Positions 10,701 through 24,277 of a DNA stretch of 64,000 nt are shown piece after piece. Source of the DNA: Zonotrichia leucophrys gambelii. Taxonomy: Eukaryota > Chordata > Aves > Passeriformes > Passerellidae. The stretch lies in the NCBI RefSeq assembly GCF_028769735.1, contig NC_088172.1, positions 95,651,235 through 95,715,234 on the forward strand, in the 5' to 3' direction. Position 1 is the first letter of the stretch; each line of letters opens with the position of its first letter. Both the position numbers and the translations under genes were made by a program. A model generated the notes under the pieces. The model searched no databases. It was given only the letters and a program-made list of their open reading frames with translations, and had not been told where the DNA came from.

Positions 10701-13700
10701 TGATACAAACAGCTAAATTGCAGGGAGATTAAGCAGTTTGTGTACCAGTGAGCACTGAATATCTGAAAGACTGCACAGATTAAGACCACATGGTGAAGTG
10801 GCATCAGGGAGGCATCAATAAGGCCAGCAAATGCATCTCAGGGATAAACTCTGGCCTTGTCTCCAGTTCCACATGGTAAATGTGATGCTGACTTCCCCTC
10901 CAGAGCAAGGATGGTGTCTCTGTGAGGACCAATAAATGTATTTATGAGTAATATTTAGAGTTTGCTCATTGGATCAGTTACAAACAGGATTCTGTCTCTT
11001 ACTGGCATTGGTGTTCATGTGAGCCACACAAATTAATCAGCTTAATGGCTAGGGATGCCAATTAACTTTTGGATCAAACCCCAGTGAAGTCAACACCACA
11101 TCCACTGAAGTAAAAGCCAAAATTGCCATTGATTTCAGTGGTGACAGGTGCTTCTCCTAGCAGGCATCTCTGCGCTGCACCGGGGTCATGCTGAACTGCC
11201 TGCACCAAGGAAAATCTCCTCATATCCTCCACTCCCTTTCCATGGAAATGAACAATGTGGGATAAGATCCATTCACTTGATTCATAAAGGAGCTTGTTCA
11301 GTACAGACTCCAAAATCTAAAGCCAGATAACAAAAGATGTGACATGGGGCAGTAAAAAGACTGCAGAGCTCAGCATGACCCATGTCCTGTATTCAACAGA
11401 AACTGTGGCCAAATAATTGACACCAAACATTTACTCTTGTGGAGACTGTGGAGTCATGGACTGCAGATAACAGAGGAAATGCTTGAATTATTTCAAGCTT
11501 GTCAAATGTTTGGAAGAGACACCGACAAATCCAACAAAAACCTCTTTCAACTTATGTGCATTTTCAACCTCATTGGAAAGAGCAGAGGAAAGTATTATTC
11601 TGAGGCATAGTAGCAGAATTGTTGCCAAAATCAGAAATGGAATTTAAAAAAGGAAACCTTTAATTAAAAAACCTCAACAGCTTAATTTTGAAAGTTATGT
11701 AACATAATTATTTGATTTAATTGTGTTCTGGTTCCAATACTAAAAGCTTCTTCAAAATGTAACCTTTTCTTAAAATAGCTTCAAATACTTTGATTTTTTC
11801 CTATGAAATAAAATTTTATTGGGAAAAAGAAAAAGCAGATATTATTCTAGAGAGAGATAAAGAATGTATAGCATTTGGAAAAACAGGAAAAATGAAGAGA
11901 ATATAATGGTACTGACTTGTACAGCCAGTGTGGCTAAAATAAGGAACAGGTAATAGAAAAATCAAGGCAATATGAAAATCCATTTATTAAGCATTTTCAA
12001 ATAACATTATGAAATGAAAATAGTTTTGGTTATGTTAACCACTGTAGTAAAGAGAAAGAAAATTTTAAAAAATTCTGAAGATGAAAAATATGAAATTGGC
12101 CTTTCAAAGAATTCCAGGAAGACACGCACAAAACACCCTATCCCCTGTGGTATTAATGATGTGGAACTCCTAAAATTTAATTCACATTTCGTCTGAATTT
12201 TATTTTCCAATACATCTTAATCAGATGAAGCTGTTCTGCTTTGCATGAGAGCTGAGGAGAGGCCTGGGTGCCCCTGGTGGATACTCAGATAGAGAATAGT
12301 TCTCATTTCTGTCTGACTCTCTAAATATTTGAACAGCTTGAGCAAAAATAACAGAGGGATGAACCCCAGAATAGTAATTATCTTTGAGTAATGGCAGTTA
12401 TCTTTGAGTTGGGCAGTTCCTTGGGCATTTGTTTAGGATGCCGAAGACCCAGATACTTCTGTTATCAGCCATGAGTCAATGTGAGAAAGGAACCTGCCTT
12501 CCCCACCAGTGAACTTTATCTGCCTTCAAGTCCATGACACTCTGAAGATTCAGAGTGGTACTTAAATATTGAATTTAGCGAATTTGACCCAACAAGGTAT
12601 TCAGGAATATCCAAACTGCATGACAGGATACCCTGGCTGAAATTTTAAAAATAAATCATCTGTGGCAGCTGTATTTAACCTATGGTCCAGATATTCTCTA
12701 TCTCTCACACACACATACATGTAATATGAAAATATGTCCTTCTGAAACTAGCAGAATGCAGTAGTAGAGAGCTTTTCCATTGTTATGCTACTTAAGCACA
12801 CACTTATTCACAAAATTATGGGCACATATATAACTTTAAAGACTAAAATTTCATAAAGGATAATAAAAAAAGCCGTAATGATTTCAGGGGAATGAGGAGG
12901 GAATTTTAAGGTGATGAATTAGTGAAAGTAAAAATTTTTCATAATTCTGGACACTTTTTCTAGATGGATTCAAAGAATCTTCTTGAAAATACAGGAGTTG
13001 CTCTTTTCGTACTCTGACCCATTCAAAAAATTATGTTAAGTTTTCATAATTTTATTATTCATCCCTGGCAATTACAGGTTTTCTTAGTGCTCCAGCTGCT
13101 GAAGCCATTATAAGAAAATATGGCTTTCATAAAGCAGTAAGTTTTGTGCTTTGTGACGTTGCTGGAAAGAGTTGAAAATTTGTCCTAGGAGTGTAACATA
13201 GAGGGATTTTTCTTTCTTTTTTCTTTTTAGCTGTGTTTTTAGTGGCTTCGAGAAAAGGCTTTTGAATGCCAGGTAGTGCCAGATGCCATAAGCAAGAGAA
13301 GCATCATGTAGAGGTTTCATAAAATGCCAATCCAAAACACACTGAAGCAGATTACATAGGCCAAAGTCAATTCCAATTCAAATTAAATTCTCTTAAGGCC
13401 AAGCAATCATGCATCTGTTTAATGTTCATCATGTGGCTGTTTCTGTTGTCTTCTGACTCCTTTTCCTTGATCCCAGCCCTTCTAATCTGGCCCAGTTTAA
13501 CCACTGCAATGTTTCACATCCCTGCTTCTTCTCAAAAAAATATTTGATGTAACACTGCGGAAGATGGTGTTAACCCAGTTCTAGCAAGCTAAAACCCATG
13601 TTTAAAGGCTGTGCTGGTTACACAGGATTTCAGAGGTCCTCCCTGTGCTCCCAGGGTGCAAACTTTCTGCTGATAGAGCTTTAGGCAGCTGACGCAGGTA

Positions 13701-15339
13701 CTTTGCCTTCTGAGCACAAAGAGATTTGAAGAGCTGGTGGGTTCCAGAGCATCAGTGAAAATCCCCTGCAGCAAAGAGTGAAAAATCTCCTGCTTTTGTC
13801 AGAGGCTTGGAGGCCTTGCCAGCCACCAGATTTCCTCAGCTCTGCTTCCATCAGCCACAGGACTTCCCTGCTGGAATCTACTACACTTCCAAGCAATAAC
13901 AGAAGGACAGCAGGGTATCACTTCATCAGCTACTGAACAGATTTCGGGATGATCCTTCACACATTCTGGGCTCTCCTGTTAAATATAAACCCAGTGTCAG
14001 GAAACCTTAACCACACAAAACACCTGATGGGAATTATAGTATTCTCAATGAGCTTTTAGGATATAACAATACTTATTCCATTTTACACTACATGTGTATA
14101 AAAAATATTGTCCTTTAAAAATGTATTCCTATTGCAGCCAAGATCTTCATCTTGCATCTTCCTCTTTCTGAGAAAAGAATTAAAAGGGATCCCACATGAC
14201 TGCAGAGGATTTTCTGCTGAATGTTGTATATTGCTGTCATGAATATTGTGGCTACATATTGCAGTCAAATCAATGGTGTGAAACCAAGTTTTTTTTCAGG
14301 ATGATGCTACTTGGAACTGTAGAAAGCAGTCATGTAGTTTTAATGAGAGATCCTGGCTTGGCATGTTTAAAATTTACACAGCAGAGTAGCTGAACAAAAT
14401 AAGCAGGACCATATTTTGCTGTCTCAAATGCAAAAGTTAAAAGGATGTCCTGGGTGGTAAGGCTGGACTCAGAGTAGTGAGTTATCCTAGAGCATTACAG
14501 GACTTTTCCTTGTTTTGTAAAAGCTGTCACCCCTGTCACTACCGGGGCATTATTAGCAGAATTCTCATTAACAGCTGGATTGGCATTAAATCCATAATTT
14601 CATTTAGACTACTGTAGTATGACCTACTCACAAATGCAAAGATCTGCATGATCACTTCATTGATCTGCCTACCTATTTGTTTCTCATTCAGCTTTCACTG
14701 AAATCTGTTAAACCCTCATTGATTGCAATGGCAGCTGATGATGCAGAGTTTTACAAAAAGACAAGGAGACAGATAAAAAACCAAAACAGCTGAACCCCAT
14801 AATTTCTTACACCCATGTAGCCTTCCCAATCTTCATTCCAGAAGCTTCAAGACTTACATGCATTATTCTCACACAGGCTTGCAATAACAGTGACCCTGAA
14901 AATCATGTCATTATCTTATTTGAGAAACTTAAACCACCTAAAGAACACAATAGAAGGGAACTGTTGTTGATGCACCCATTGCTTCACATTTAGAAAGAAA
15001 TTAATGTGCAATGACAATCCCCCACTGGAATGTGATTTTTGTAAATATTTTTAAATTTGGGGTAAATTGAAGCATGAGAAACATCTAAGGGCCCAAATCA
15101 CAAAGGAAAGTGAAAATAATGCACTTTTAACATTAGTAACTACTAAAGCAAAATGGCTACCTGTACATCTCTAGAACCAAATGATAACTTCCACAGAGTT
15201 ATGTCATCCAGAACAGGCATCAAAAAAGTGGAGAAGGAGCCAGCTGGGTGTGCAGTGAGAGGTCAAAAAGATCCCTCAGACACACCAGCAAATAGAGTTC
15301 CAGGTAAAGTGGTTCTTTCTTTGTTTAATGAAGGGAAGC
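7756..15339. other. Long unique stretch, no gene seen
   Basis: No exon, RNA gene or clear transposon recognised. Minor items: a CT/CA run at about 12700-12720 and a short imperfect tandem repeat containing 'ttatctttgagt' twice at about 12377-12415. Splice-acceptor-like pyrimidine tracts, for example about 13206-13230, have no supporting exon. Confidence 0.4.
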
Positions 15340-15381
15340 TGGAATAATTTTTAGTTCTAGTGGAATAACGTTTAGTTCTAG
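15340..15381 (+). repeat. 21-bp tandem duplication, two copies
   Basis: 15340-15360 and 15361-15381 are head-to-tail copies of a 21-mer beginning tggaata and ending tagttctag, with two mismatches. Typical of replication slippage. Confidence 0.85.
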
Positions 15382-17098
15382 TATTCTATTTTACAGAATT
15401 AAAAAAATTAAAAATAAAAGCCATGGGCTGCTTTAGCTGTCAGTTAGTCACAGACTTCAGCTACCCTAGATTTATTCCCTCCTATTAAATCCTGGTTTTC
15501 ATTCATCTCTTCCTCTGTAACACCAGCAGAGGCATTATGCCATGCCTGCAGCAAAGTAACACGCCTGCTTTGGCACCAGGCTGTGCTGGATGTGTGCAGG
15601 AGGCCTGTTCAAACTGCACATTCTTTTTTTGGTGTAAAAATACTTGCCTAAGTGTTTCCTATTTACATCTACTTTCCACAGACAAGTTTCAAACGCCACT
15701 AGGTGAGGAGCCAGGATCATCACTCTGAACCCCTTTCCTGCACATTAACATATCAGTGTGCAGACACTGAGCTCTGCCATCTGGGAGGATCAGACTCTTC
15801 TCAAAGCAGACTTCCCCTTAACATATTTATACAAGACGTACACAACAAGTGGGGAATGCAAATCATTGCTTTTAGCTTGCTTTATTTCAGTCTTATCAAG
15901 TGCCCAAGAGTTGTCAGTCTCATAACTGAAATATTTTTAGTGTTAGTTATACAAGACATATTTTGTGTTTTGGCTCTCCAGAGTTGCATGAAGTACCATC
16001 AACTTGATGGGGTATTATTCAGCCAGAGTGCAGTTATAATGATTGCTTTTAACTTGCATGCCCAAATTTTTTTGTGGGGAAGAGACAAGTAAAATGAGTA
16101 TAAATCAAGACATGGGTAGAGAAAATTAATTTATTGGAATTCACCAGAACTCTCACCATGGATATGAATTTTGGGAAGAAAAAACCACTAACTTTGGAAT
16201 TTATATTTTAAAGATCAAAGGATTATCTAAATAATACTGCAACATGGCTTGGAAATCATCTTTTAGTTTTATGATACAATACTTAAAAGTACTGAAAATG
16301 CTTTTTAAGAGATTAATAATAATGATACAAGGCTTGTCACAAAAGTTTGAGTGGTATTTCTTCCAGCAAAATATTCCTGGTCAGATGAGCTATAGTTTTA
16401 ACAGCACACAGATCTCAGGATATTTTACCAGCTCTAGTTTCACTGCAGCTTTGTTCAGATCCAATACTCTTCCTTGGCTGTGTACCCATAAACTGGACTT
16501 TGTAATAGGCCGATTTAACATGCAAGGATTATGACAGTTTTCTACACATGGCATCTCTAATGGAACTTCAAAAGTTTTTCACACCTATGTTAAATCAGAA
16601 GGTCACACATTTCTCTCCATTTTTCGGGGTATGAGATTATCATAAAAAATAATTTTACCAGAAGTTGTTAGAGACTTCAGATGATTTTGTTAGATACCAT
16701 TTTGCTCGGGCAGATACTTAGGTTACATACTCAGGTTAGATAGTGCACTTAACCTGAGCAGTTGATCTGCTGTTGATTCTCAGATATGCATGAACAGGAT
16801 TCTCTTCAGAAAACACAATATAACACAAATCCCTGGTTTAGGTTGTAACACATATGAGTTGTTGTACATGCCTGAGGGTTTCCTGACTTGTTGCCTATTT
16901 CATGCCAAAAGGGTATTGTAGATGCACGTGTCCAAACTCAGTTATTACCTGAGAGTTTTAAGGTTGAGGTTTTTTTGCTTAGTTGTGTTGGTTTTGGTTT
17001 TGTTTTGTTAAATTAGGACAGATGATGAGTTAATTTGGTTTTGTCTGTGTAATGTTCTAACAGCTCTGTCACCTGAGCATTGAAAAGTGCAATTTGGT
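15382..17098. other. Unique sequence, no gene seen
   Basis: A 129-codon open frame at 15703-16092 (+) has no domain I recognise and looks like a chance frame. Nothing else noted. Confidence 0.4.
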
Positions 17099-17140
17099 CT
17101 CTCTTTCTCTCTCTCCCTCTGTCTAACCCATTTGCACATG

Positions 17141-17169
<29 letters not shown>
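17099..17169. repeat. CT-rich tract plus (CA)n microsatellite
   Basis: A CT-rich run at about 17099-17121 is followed, after a short spacer, by a perfect CA run of 29 bp at 17141-17169 (14.5 units). Confidence 0.95.
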
Positions 17170-17171
<2 letters not shown>

Positions 17172-19043
17172 TAAACTATTTTATTAAAGCTTGTAAGCAC
17201 TTGCATTGACAGTTTTGGCAGAAGTGCACTGCTGGCAATCAGTCTGATAAGCAATGACTTGTGATTGTGGTAACAGCAGAGATATGTGAAGGTAGTGACA
17301 GCTCTGGAGTCCAAAGTCTTGATTGAAAATATGCACTTAAAAGATGCAAATTTCCAAAGCAAGTGACAGTTGCTGCCTTGGAAGCAATTGATACAGCACT
17401 GCTTACTATTAGAGCTGTTAAACAGCAGGATTGCCTGCTCATTGGGAAATTATTTTTTTTTCTAAGCTCCCCAGTAAATGACCCCTTCTTTCAGTGACAA
17501 GTGGTGTTTGTCCATTTTATTGCTAACAGCAACAGTGGAGTGCATTTAAAAAAATTACTGAAGCTTATCAGGGACAGACAGGATGGTTTGAGATACACAG
17601 CCTCTTTTGGAGCCCAGCTGGCCAAATCCTCCCCTGAAAATTCTGCTTCTTATTTGTGCCCAACAGGATGATGGCCACAAACCCCTGATTCCTGTTCCTC
17701 ACTTAAATCTCTTCCTCCTTTTGTCTCTTCCTGGCTCTTCTTGCCCTTTGCATTTTTCCATCAGTGTTGCTCAGAGTAGAAATTACAGATTATTGGAGTT
17801 ACACACTCTTGCAAGCATCTGTGAACTGTTTTGTGTGTCTCTCCACTTCCACAGCTTAAAACTCCTTCAGGTTCTCAGTGAACTAAATGTTTCTCTCCAC
17901 CATTCTGGCCCATGTAGATAGCCAAGGTACCAAATTTCCCAGGTGTCATGCTGCCTGGCTTGTTTCTTTGCTCCAGGTCATCCTTTCCATCAGAGGGTCT
18001 GTCATGTACAGGCTGTAGACACAGAACTGCCACTCCCCAGACTCTTGTGACACCAGAGATCCTCCTGGACTGCACCTCATACAAGTATCAGTGATTTTCA
18101 CACTCTGCTCTCCTCAGAAATGGGATTTGTTCCTTTTTAATCAAGTATGTGTCTTACCAATGCTCTTTCTGCCTGAATGTTGAAAACAAATGACACTGAC
18201 AATAATTTCTGGCCACTGTATGATGTATGAAATCAGTTCTGGAACTGGGATACCTGAAAGGGCACCTTTTAACCCAACTGGAAAGCTCTCAAAACATCTG
18301 CTACACCCTACACATAAGTTATGCTGTTTTGCATTTCACTGCACAATTATAGCCAGTGAGTGCTGGTTTTTGGAAGGGCAGCCACTCCCACTTGTCTTTC
18401 ACCCAAAACCCTTCAAGTTCTGGTGATGCTGTGATTCCTTAGCCCCAGCAGAGTGCAGAGCCTCTCATCCAGCTGAGGTAGCTGCCAGTACTGGAATCAG
18501 CAGGGGTGTAGCTGTGGGAATGGAAGTTACAAGATGCCCTTTCCTTCCATCAAACCCCCAATCAATGTGTCTCTGACATACTGTAGCTGGTTTCTCATGG
18601 CCTGGGGAAGGCAGTGTCACAGCCATCGTTACTGTGTTGATGAACAAGAGTGGCTCCTCCTGCAAATGCCAATCAATCACTTTCCCTGATTTATTTCAGG
18701 CGCCTTCAGCCTTGGCAGCCTTTCCAGCACACAGGGAGCACAAATAGTTGGAGATGATTTAGTGTGATGAAGAGAAATAGTTGATGCAATTGGTATAGGT
18801 AGCATTCCCAGGCACTTTCTGCAGCCACATCAGAAGAAGCAACTGCACAGGTGGAAATGTTCCTTTCTGTCCTACACATGAGTTAAAGTAGAATGAAATA
18901 ATGAAGTTGAATTCGTGTCTGAGATGTCTGTCAATTTACCTTGGCAAAAGGAAGATGTTCGTAATATTTCACCATTGAGACCAGGATATCAAGAAACATC
19001 AAAGTTAAGTTACATTCCTGGTATTCTACAGCCAGTTATTCTG
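17170..19043. other. Unique sequence, no gene seen
   Basis: Slightly less AT-rich than its surroundings at about 17600-18100 and 18430-18720. Open frames here are short and unrecognised. No repeat identified. Confidence 0.4.
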
Positions 19044-19330
19044 TATTTTATATATATATATATAAATATTATTTGCATATATATATTTTGCATATATATA
19101 TATATATATAGTATTATATATTATTCTGTACTATATGCAATATATATTATTGCATATATATATTTATATATTTATAAAAATACATGTAACTTACATATAA
19201 CGTATATATATTATATATAATGTAAATAAAAATATATAATATATAAATATATACATGTTATAAAATATCTAAATATATAATTTTATAACATGTATATATT
19301 TTATATATACAAGGTATATATGTATAAAAA
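19044..19330. repeat. AT-rich TA-repeat block with long palindrome
   Basis: Almost pure A+T, with many TATATA runs and recurring gcatatatat motifs. At 19245-19266 and 19280-19301 there are perfectly complementary 22-bp arms around a 13-nt spacer, and pairing continues outward imperfectly after a 1-nt slip. Expansion of TA repeats plus inversion-prone replication would explain it. Confidence 0.9.
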
Positions 19331-22300
19331 TTAATTTTTTAAACTATATTCTCATTTTTAGTAATTACTGATTTTATTAGTGTTTCAGTGGTTCTCTTTC
19401 TATGGTCCAGGCTGATTTCCTGGGTTAAACCATGACAAGCTTCTTTTAGCTATGAGAGAGTCTAAGCAGTGTCAGACAGCCTATCTATTTATATATTAGG
19501 ATTTAAGTTTGCTGAGCAGAATAAGCTGTAAAGAGGACAAAATTAAATAACATGTTCTGAAAGTATTTAGGTGTTCCACAGTTGAATTGAACATGTATAA
19601 TGTGCACAAAATATGATCCCTGTGTAGTGTACATATATTAAGATAGGTTTGCCTCCTTTATCTGAGATTATTGCTGCCATCACATATTCTTTATAAAGGA
19701 CATTAATGTGAACGAACTGAATCCAATAACCTTTTAGTATAGCTCAAAAATATCAACTTCAGACAGATACAATTGTATAAACATCCATATACCACCTGTA
19801 TAGATCTCTAGCTGGTTCCTTGGGATATGTATCAATGCAAGCCACTTCATTCATCACTGAAATGAACTTTGAATTTGGTCACTAAATGAAGTATTGGAGA
19901 TTAAACAATACACAGTGGTTCCCTGAACTGAGGAGGCTTTGAATCACTATATTCAGATGCCAAAAGCATAGAGTTCACTTTCAGTCACAGAGAAGAATCT
20001 CAGGATACTCTGCAGCTGTTCTTCAAAAAGCAGGGTAACACAGAATGGACTGTGTTGGTCCCTTCCAGGACAAATTCTGCTCTCATTTACATGCACATGT
20101 GCACTTGCAAAGAAAAACAGGTCAGTGTTTCCACAAGTGAATTTGGGCATCAAATTGTCTTCAAATGGGCAAAGTGTTCTGCAGTGTCCCTGAAGGCTGC
20201 ATATTGCATGTGAGCTGCAGGAAGAAGTCATCCTATGAAAATACCTTGGTTTAGTGTTTTTTGTTTTTTTTTTGAAATTACTTATTTACTATGTAGTTCC
20301 AGGATGTAATCACACCTTTATGGTAGTTATCACACAAATAATTCCAGCTGTGTAATCTTGCCTCTTAATTTTGCCAGTCTGTTCAAATATGATTGTACAA
20401 AAATACATTCTTGTAGCCTACTCTACCAAACACAAGGCAATGCACTGAAAGCTGCAACACACCCTCAGAAATGAAGCTGTCCTCAGATGTTCTTCTACAG
20501 TGTGAATGTATAAATAATCCCACATCTACAGTTTTAGAGGCCTTGCATAACCCTCTCCCTCCATGGAGATGCAGAGGAGAAATGGGCCCATACAGACAAA
20601 CCTTGTGGAAGCTGTGGTTTGCAGTCAAGTTTTCAAGGAGTGTTTTGTACCTTCACAACAGGCCTTGATGAAGATTATTATCCATGCACAGCTACTTCTT
20701 CTAAGATTTATATACACACACAGGTGTGTGGACCTCAAAGATCTGTGGGTATGCCAAAGTCCTAAGAATGTACCTGCTCGAATATGTGCCCACCAATACC
20801 TGCTGTTAAAGAAGATTTCAGAAAGAATGTGAATGAATTCTCAGATTAATATCTCATCTTCATGTCTGGTACTACTTAGAAAGAAAATCAGAAGTAAGAT
20901 CCACTGGGCTGTTGAACAAATTCAATTGAAAATGCCTGTACTTGCTTTATGTGCTTAGCATTATAAAGAGTGGGCAATCATGAAATAAAACAGCAGATTT
21001 ATGAATGAGACAACAAGTGGAAAATTTTCCTGATAAAACACCTTTCTTCTTAAAATGCATATTTGACTAAATTTTATTTTGCAGAAACATATCGCTTTTG
21101 GTGCAATCCAATAAAATTGTCAAGACTTAATTTTAATTGAGTTGAAAATATATAATTTTTTCCTCAGAGAGATATCAAACTTCTCAAGTCAGTTAGCATG
21201 GATTCCTACATGTACCAGTGCAAGCCTAATGTCTCAGGAGAAGGCAGTTTTCTCACAGTATGGATTCCTATTCCTATTCTTCTTTCCACATGGGAGGCAA
21301 ACCCTGCAATAGTAACCAGCCTCCAGGAGTGTCCTGAAGCACATCCCAAAGGACAGGATTTCTGGAAGGATGGCTTAAGTGGGAATACTGTAGGGACTTT
21401 ATTCATAAAGCTTTACATGATATCTCAGTGTCTCAGAGGTCTGAATGTCATTGTTTACCTCAATCAATATTAAATACTTTATTTCCCATTGTCATCCATG
21501 GGTGAAGCCTTTCAAATGACAACCCATGAAGAACCATGAGCATCCAACATGTCTGAAATAGCTTTCTTAAAATAAAAGCCAGGTGAAAGGAAGGGGAGGG
21601 TTCCCAAATATTGCAGCAGTTGTTTGTGAATCATCTTTAACTCTTAATATAAGTCCAGGTGATATTGAGGTAAAATTAACTTGACAGACACTGTTCTCGT
21701 ACAGGGGTGAGCTCCTCAAGGTGATGAGCAAAATTTTTCTAGGTATTTGGTAGGATTTCTCACAAACATCATCATCATTGAAATATTTTTTCTGAAGTTT
21801 CTAACTTCAAGTGTGAAGTTTAAAACCTATGAGAGTGTTATTTTTATATGCAAAGCCATGCTTTATGAACTAAAGCATGATTTGCTATATAGTGTGCCCA
21901 GGCTGCCCAAACTTTGCCAGTGTAGAATTCCAGAAATGTTAGTGGAATTTTTCTATTCTTTTTAAGCAAGTCACAATTTTCCCTAAACTATTCACCCAGA
22001 AGTGGTTGATGCAATGATGTAATGAAGCTATTTCTTCTGGTAAAAGTAGATTTGCCTAAATGCTTTTAAGTCTATAGTGTCCATAACAGGATAAATAGGA
22101 GCAAGAGCAAATATAACGCACAGATTTAAAATTATTTGCCTCTTATATAGAGGCAATATCTTTTTTTTTCTTCAGCAGCTATTGAGAATTATGCATACAT
22201 CAGTCAGTCTGTGTCTAGCCTCTGTTCATCATCATTAAAGTAAATGTTCTACCTTCTATATATTATTGGTAATGGAGGCTGTAATACATGCATCAGTATT

Positions 22301-22899
22301 TAAGAAGTTTCTGCAGTGTTGACTTTGTATCCCAATGCATGTTATAAGTGGATTTATGTATAATAAATCTATGAAACAAATGCATGCAGAAACACATTTC
22401 TGAATTTATTACTTCATTAAGTTAAGCTTCAGTAAGGTTGCTGAGGTAAAGTTAATATCAGGGCATGCTGTATTGTACAGGCTTTCTAGATTTTTCTAAG
22501 CAATAGAAATAAATCATTGAAACATTTCTTGCTGTATTGTGGAGGCTTATGGGTAATTACCAATGTGGCCATTCTCCCACTGTTTTAGGATTACTCCTAT
22601 ATTTCATTTTCAGCACTAAAAATCTTTCTAGCAGTGATAAAAATGTTGAATTCAAAGAAAAATGTAACAGTCCATAAAGAGGAACTGATACGGTTGGGTT
22701 TTTTTGAAGCAGTCATATTTACTTACCATTTTGAATCTCTAAATATGTCTTTTTCCTTATTAAAACTTATGGAGATGGGTCCAGTCTGAAAGGTCTACAA
22801 TCTGTAGGGACTTTCTCCCAGGACAGTAATTTAGGGCCAAAATATACAAAGAAAGTAATAAATCCTAGTGAGAAACCTGACTTGTACTACAATTGCACC
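19331..22899. other. Unique sequence, no gene seen
   Basis: No CR1, LTR or exon recognised. Short open frames at about 20380-20830 and 21198-21473 overlap on both strands or lack any domain. Confidence 0.4.
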
Positions 22900-22936
22900 A
22901 AAAAAAAAAAAAAAAAAAAAGAGAGAAAAAAAGAAG
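22900..22936. repeat. Poly-A / GA-rich tract
   Basis: 21 consecutive A at 22900-22920, then a GA-rich run to 22936. It could be a retroposed tail, but I see no source element just upstream and no target duplication. Confidence 0.9.
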
Positions 22937-23239
22937 ACACTGCTTTGTCATCATTCTAAGCTCTTGACTTTTTAAAATAGATAGTGCCTTGAGGAGAAAA
23001 CATTCTCTATTTGAATTTACTAACTATGAACATCATCTGCAGAAGCTGATGACCATGGTGCCATGGCTGTCACTGCACTCCTGGCCTTGCAGGCAAGGTT
23101 ATCAGCACAGACCCAACATCACTGGCACATTTTGGTCCAGCTCAGAGAACAGGCAAAGCTCTCCAGGAGCTCTACCTCTATTGACAGATATTATATAGAG
23201 TATCTCCCCATGGCCAGTAGAATGGAAAGATCCTGCTTT
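22937..23239. other. Unassigned, possibly outer part of CR1
   Basis: Lies next to the CR1 fossil at 23240-23795. The sequence is less AT-rich than its surroundings, as CR1 is, but I could not match it to a CR1 block by eye. Confidence 0.3.
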
Positions 23240-23795
23240 GACCTGATGGCACTGCCCTGTCTAATGTAGGCCCTTGGATTTCTTTTCTGACTTCTCTCCA
23301 GCCTGATGTCAACCAGGACCCCTGTGTCATTGTCTGCAAAGCTACTCTCCAGCCACTCTGTCACCAGCATGGCCAGGTGCATGGGATTATTCATCCACAG
23401 GAGCAGGATGTTTTTATTTCCCTCTGTTGAAGTTCTGAACCTTTGTTGAAGGTAGTGATCATCTCATTTCTCCAGAATGTCCACATTCCTCTGCAAGGCA
23501 GTGAATCCATCTGGTGTATTGGCCATTCCTCCTGATTTTATACCAGCGGCAAATTTACTGAGAGTGTGCTCTGCCCAAGGCATTTATGATGATGTTAAAT
23601 AGTTCTGGCCTTAATGTATTCCCTGGGGTACACCTCTGCTTGCTGACATCCACCTGGATTTCATGCCACTCATCCCCATCCTGTGACCCTGACAATTCAG
23701 CTTCAGGTGGGTTTTTAGCCCATCCCAATGACCGCTCATGTAGTAGTCTGTACTTCATCAGTGAGTCTAGAAAATCTTGTTGGATCTCTTAATTT
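23240..23795 (-). mobile_element. CR1 LINE fragment, reverse-transcriptase end of ORF2
   Basis: Antisense CR1. On the plus strand it has the typical order: 'ctctccagccactctgtcacc', a 'ggccaggtgcatgg' block, 'cctctgcaaggcagtgaatcc', 'ggcaaatttactgagagtgtgctctgccc', 'gatgttaaatagttctggcc', and 'tattccctggggtacacc'. Translated on the minus strand, 23555-23758 contains PGNTLRPELFNIIINAL, a decayed form of the motif around 'G(N)LRPELFNIxINAL' seen in CR1 reverse transcriptases just before the catalytic DD region. The frame is broken by stops and indels, so this is a dead copy. The boundaries are approximate. Confidence 0.85.
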
Positions 23796-24271
23796 TACAG
23801 GATAGCAACCTCTGTGAAATTATTCTTTATTTTAAGAGTTCATTAGGAAAGAAAGCAAACACACCAAACAAGGAGGGAATCCCACTGTAAAGATTAGTCT
23901 AATGGGGATTAACTAGTTCATCTCCTTGTTAATTCATTCATGAACTTTCTAATTTGCAAGTTCTCTAATCCGTAACTCATAACTTGCAATTTATGATTGT
24001 GCACCTAAGAGCAAGATAATTACCCAGCCAATGGTGAGAGTGCTCATCCTTCCTCCTCCATCACACTGTAGGGTGAAGGAGGACCAGCAGGACAATGCAG
24101 AAATCCAGATTTGGTGATAACCTTCTGCTTGTTTCCCATGTGCCACATGGACAGTTGGGCTGTGGTGCAGAGTGGATCTCTTACCACATTCGTTAGGAGG
24201 ATGATCCCACAATCTTACTCATGTTGTTCTTTGGAGTTCACAGTTTGAATGCTTATTTTTATTGTTTTTTA
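23796..24271. other. Unique sequence, no gene seen
   Basis: May include more decayed CR1 at its left edge; otherwise nothing recognised. Confidence 0.35.
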
Positions 24272-24277
24272 CCCTTT

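Noticed and set aside
15703..16092. 129-codon open frame with hydrophobic stretch, possible membrane protein
   Set aside because: The hydrophobicity comes from T-rich codons in AT-rich DNA; no known family.
19044..19330. TA-rich block as an origin of replication or CRISPR-like array
   Set aside because: Plain TA microsatellite with a palindrome; no regular repeat-spacer pattern and the window is vertebrate nuclear DNA.
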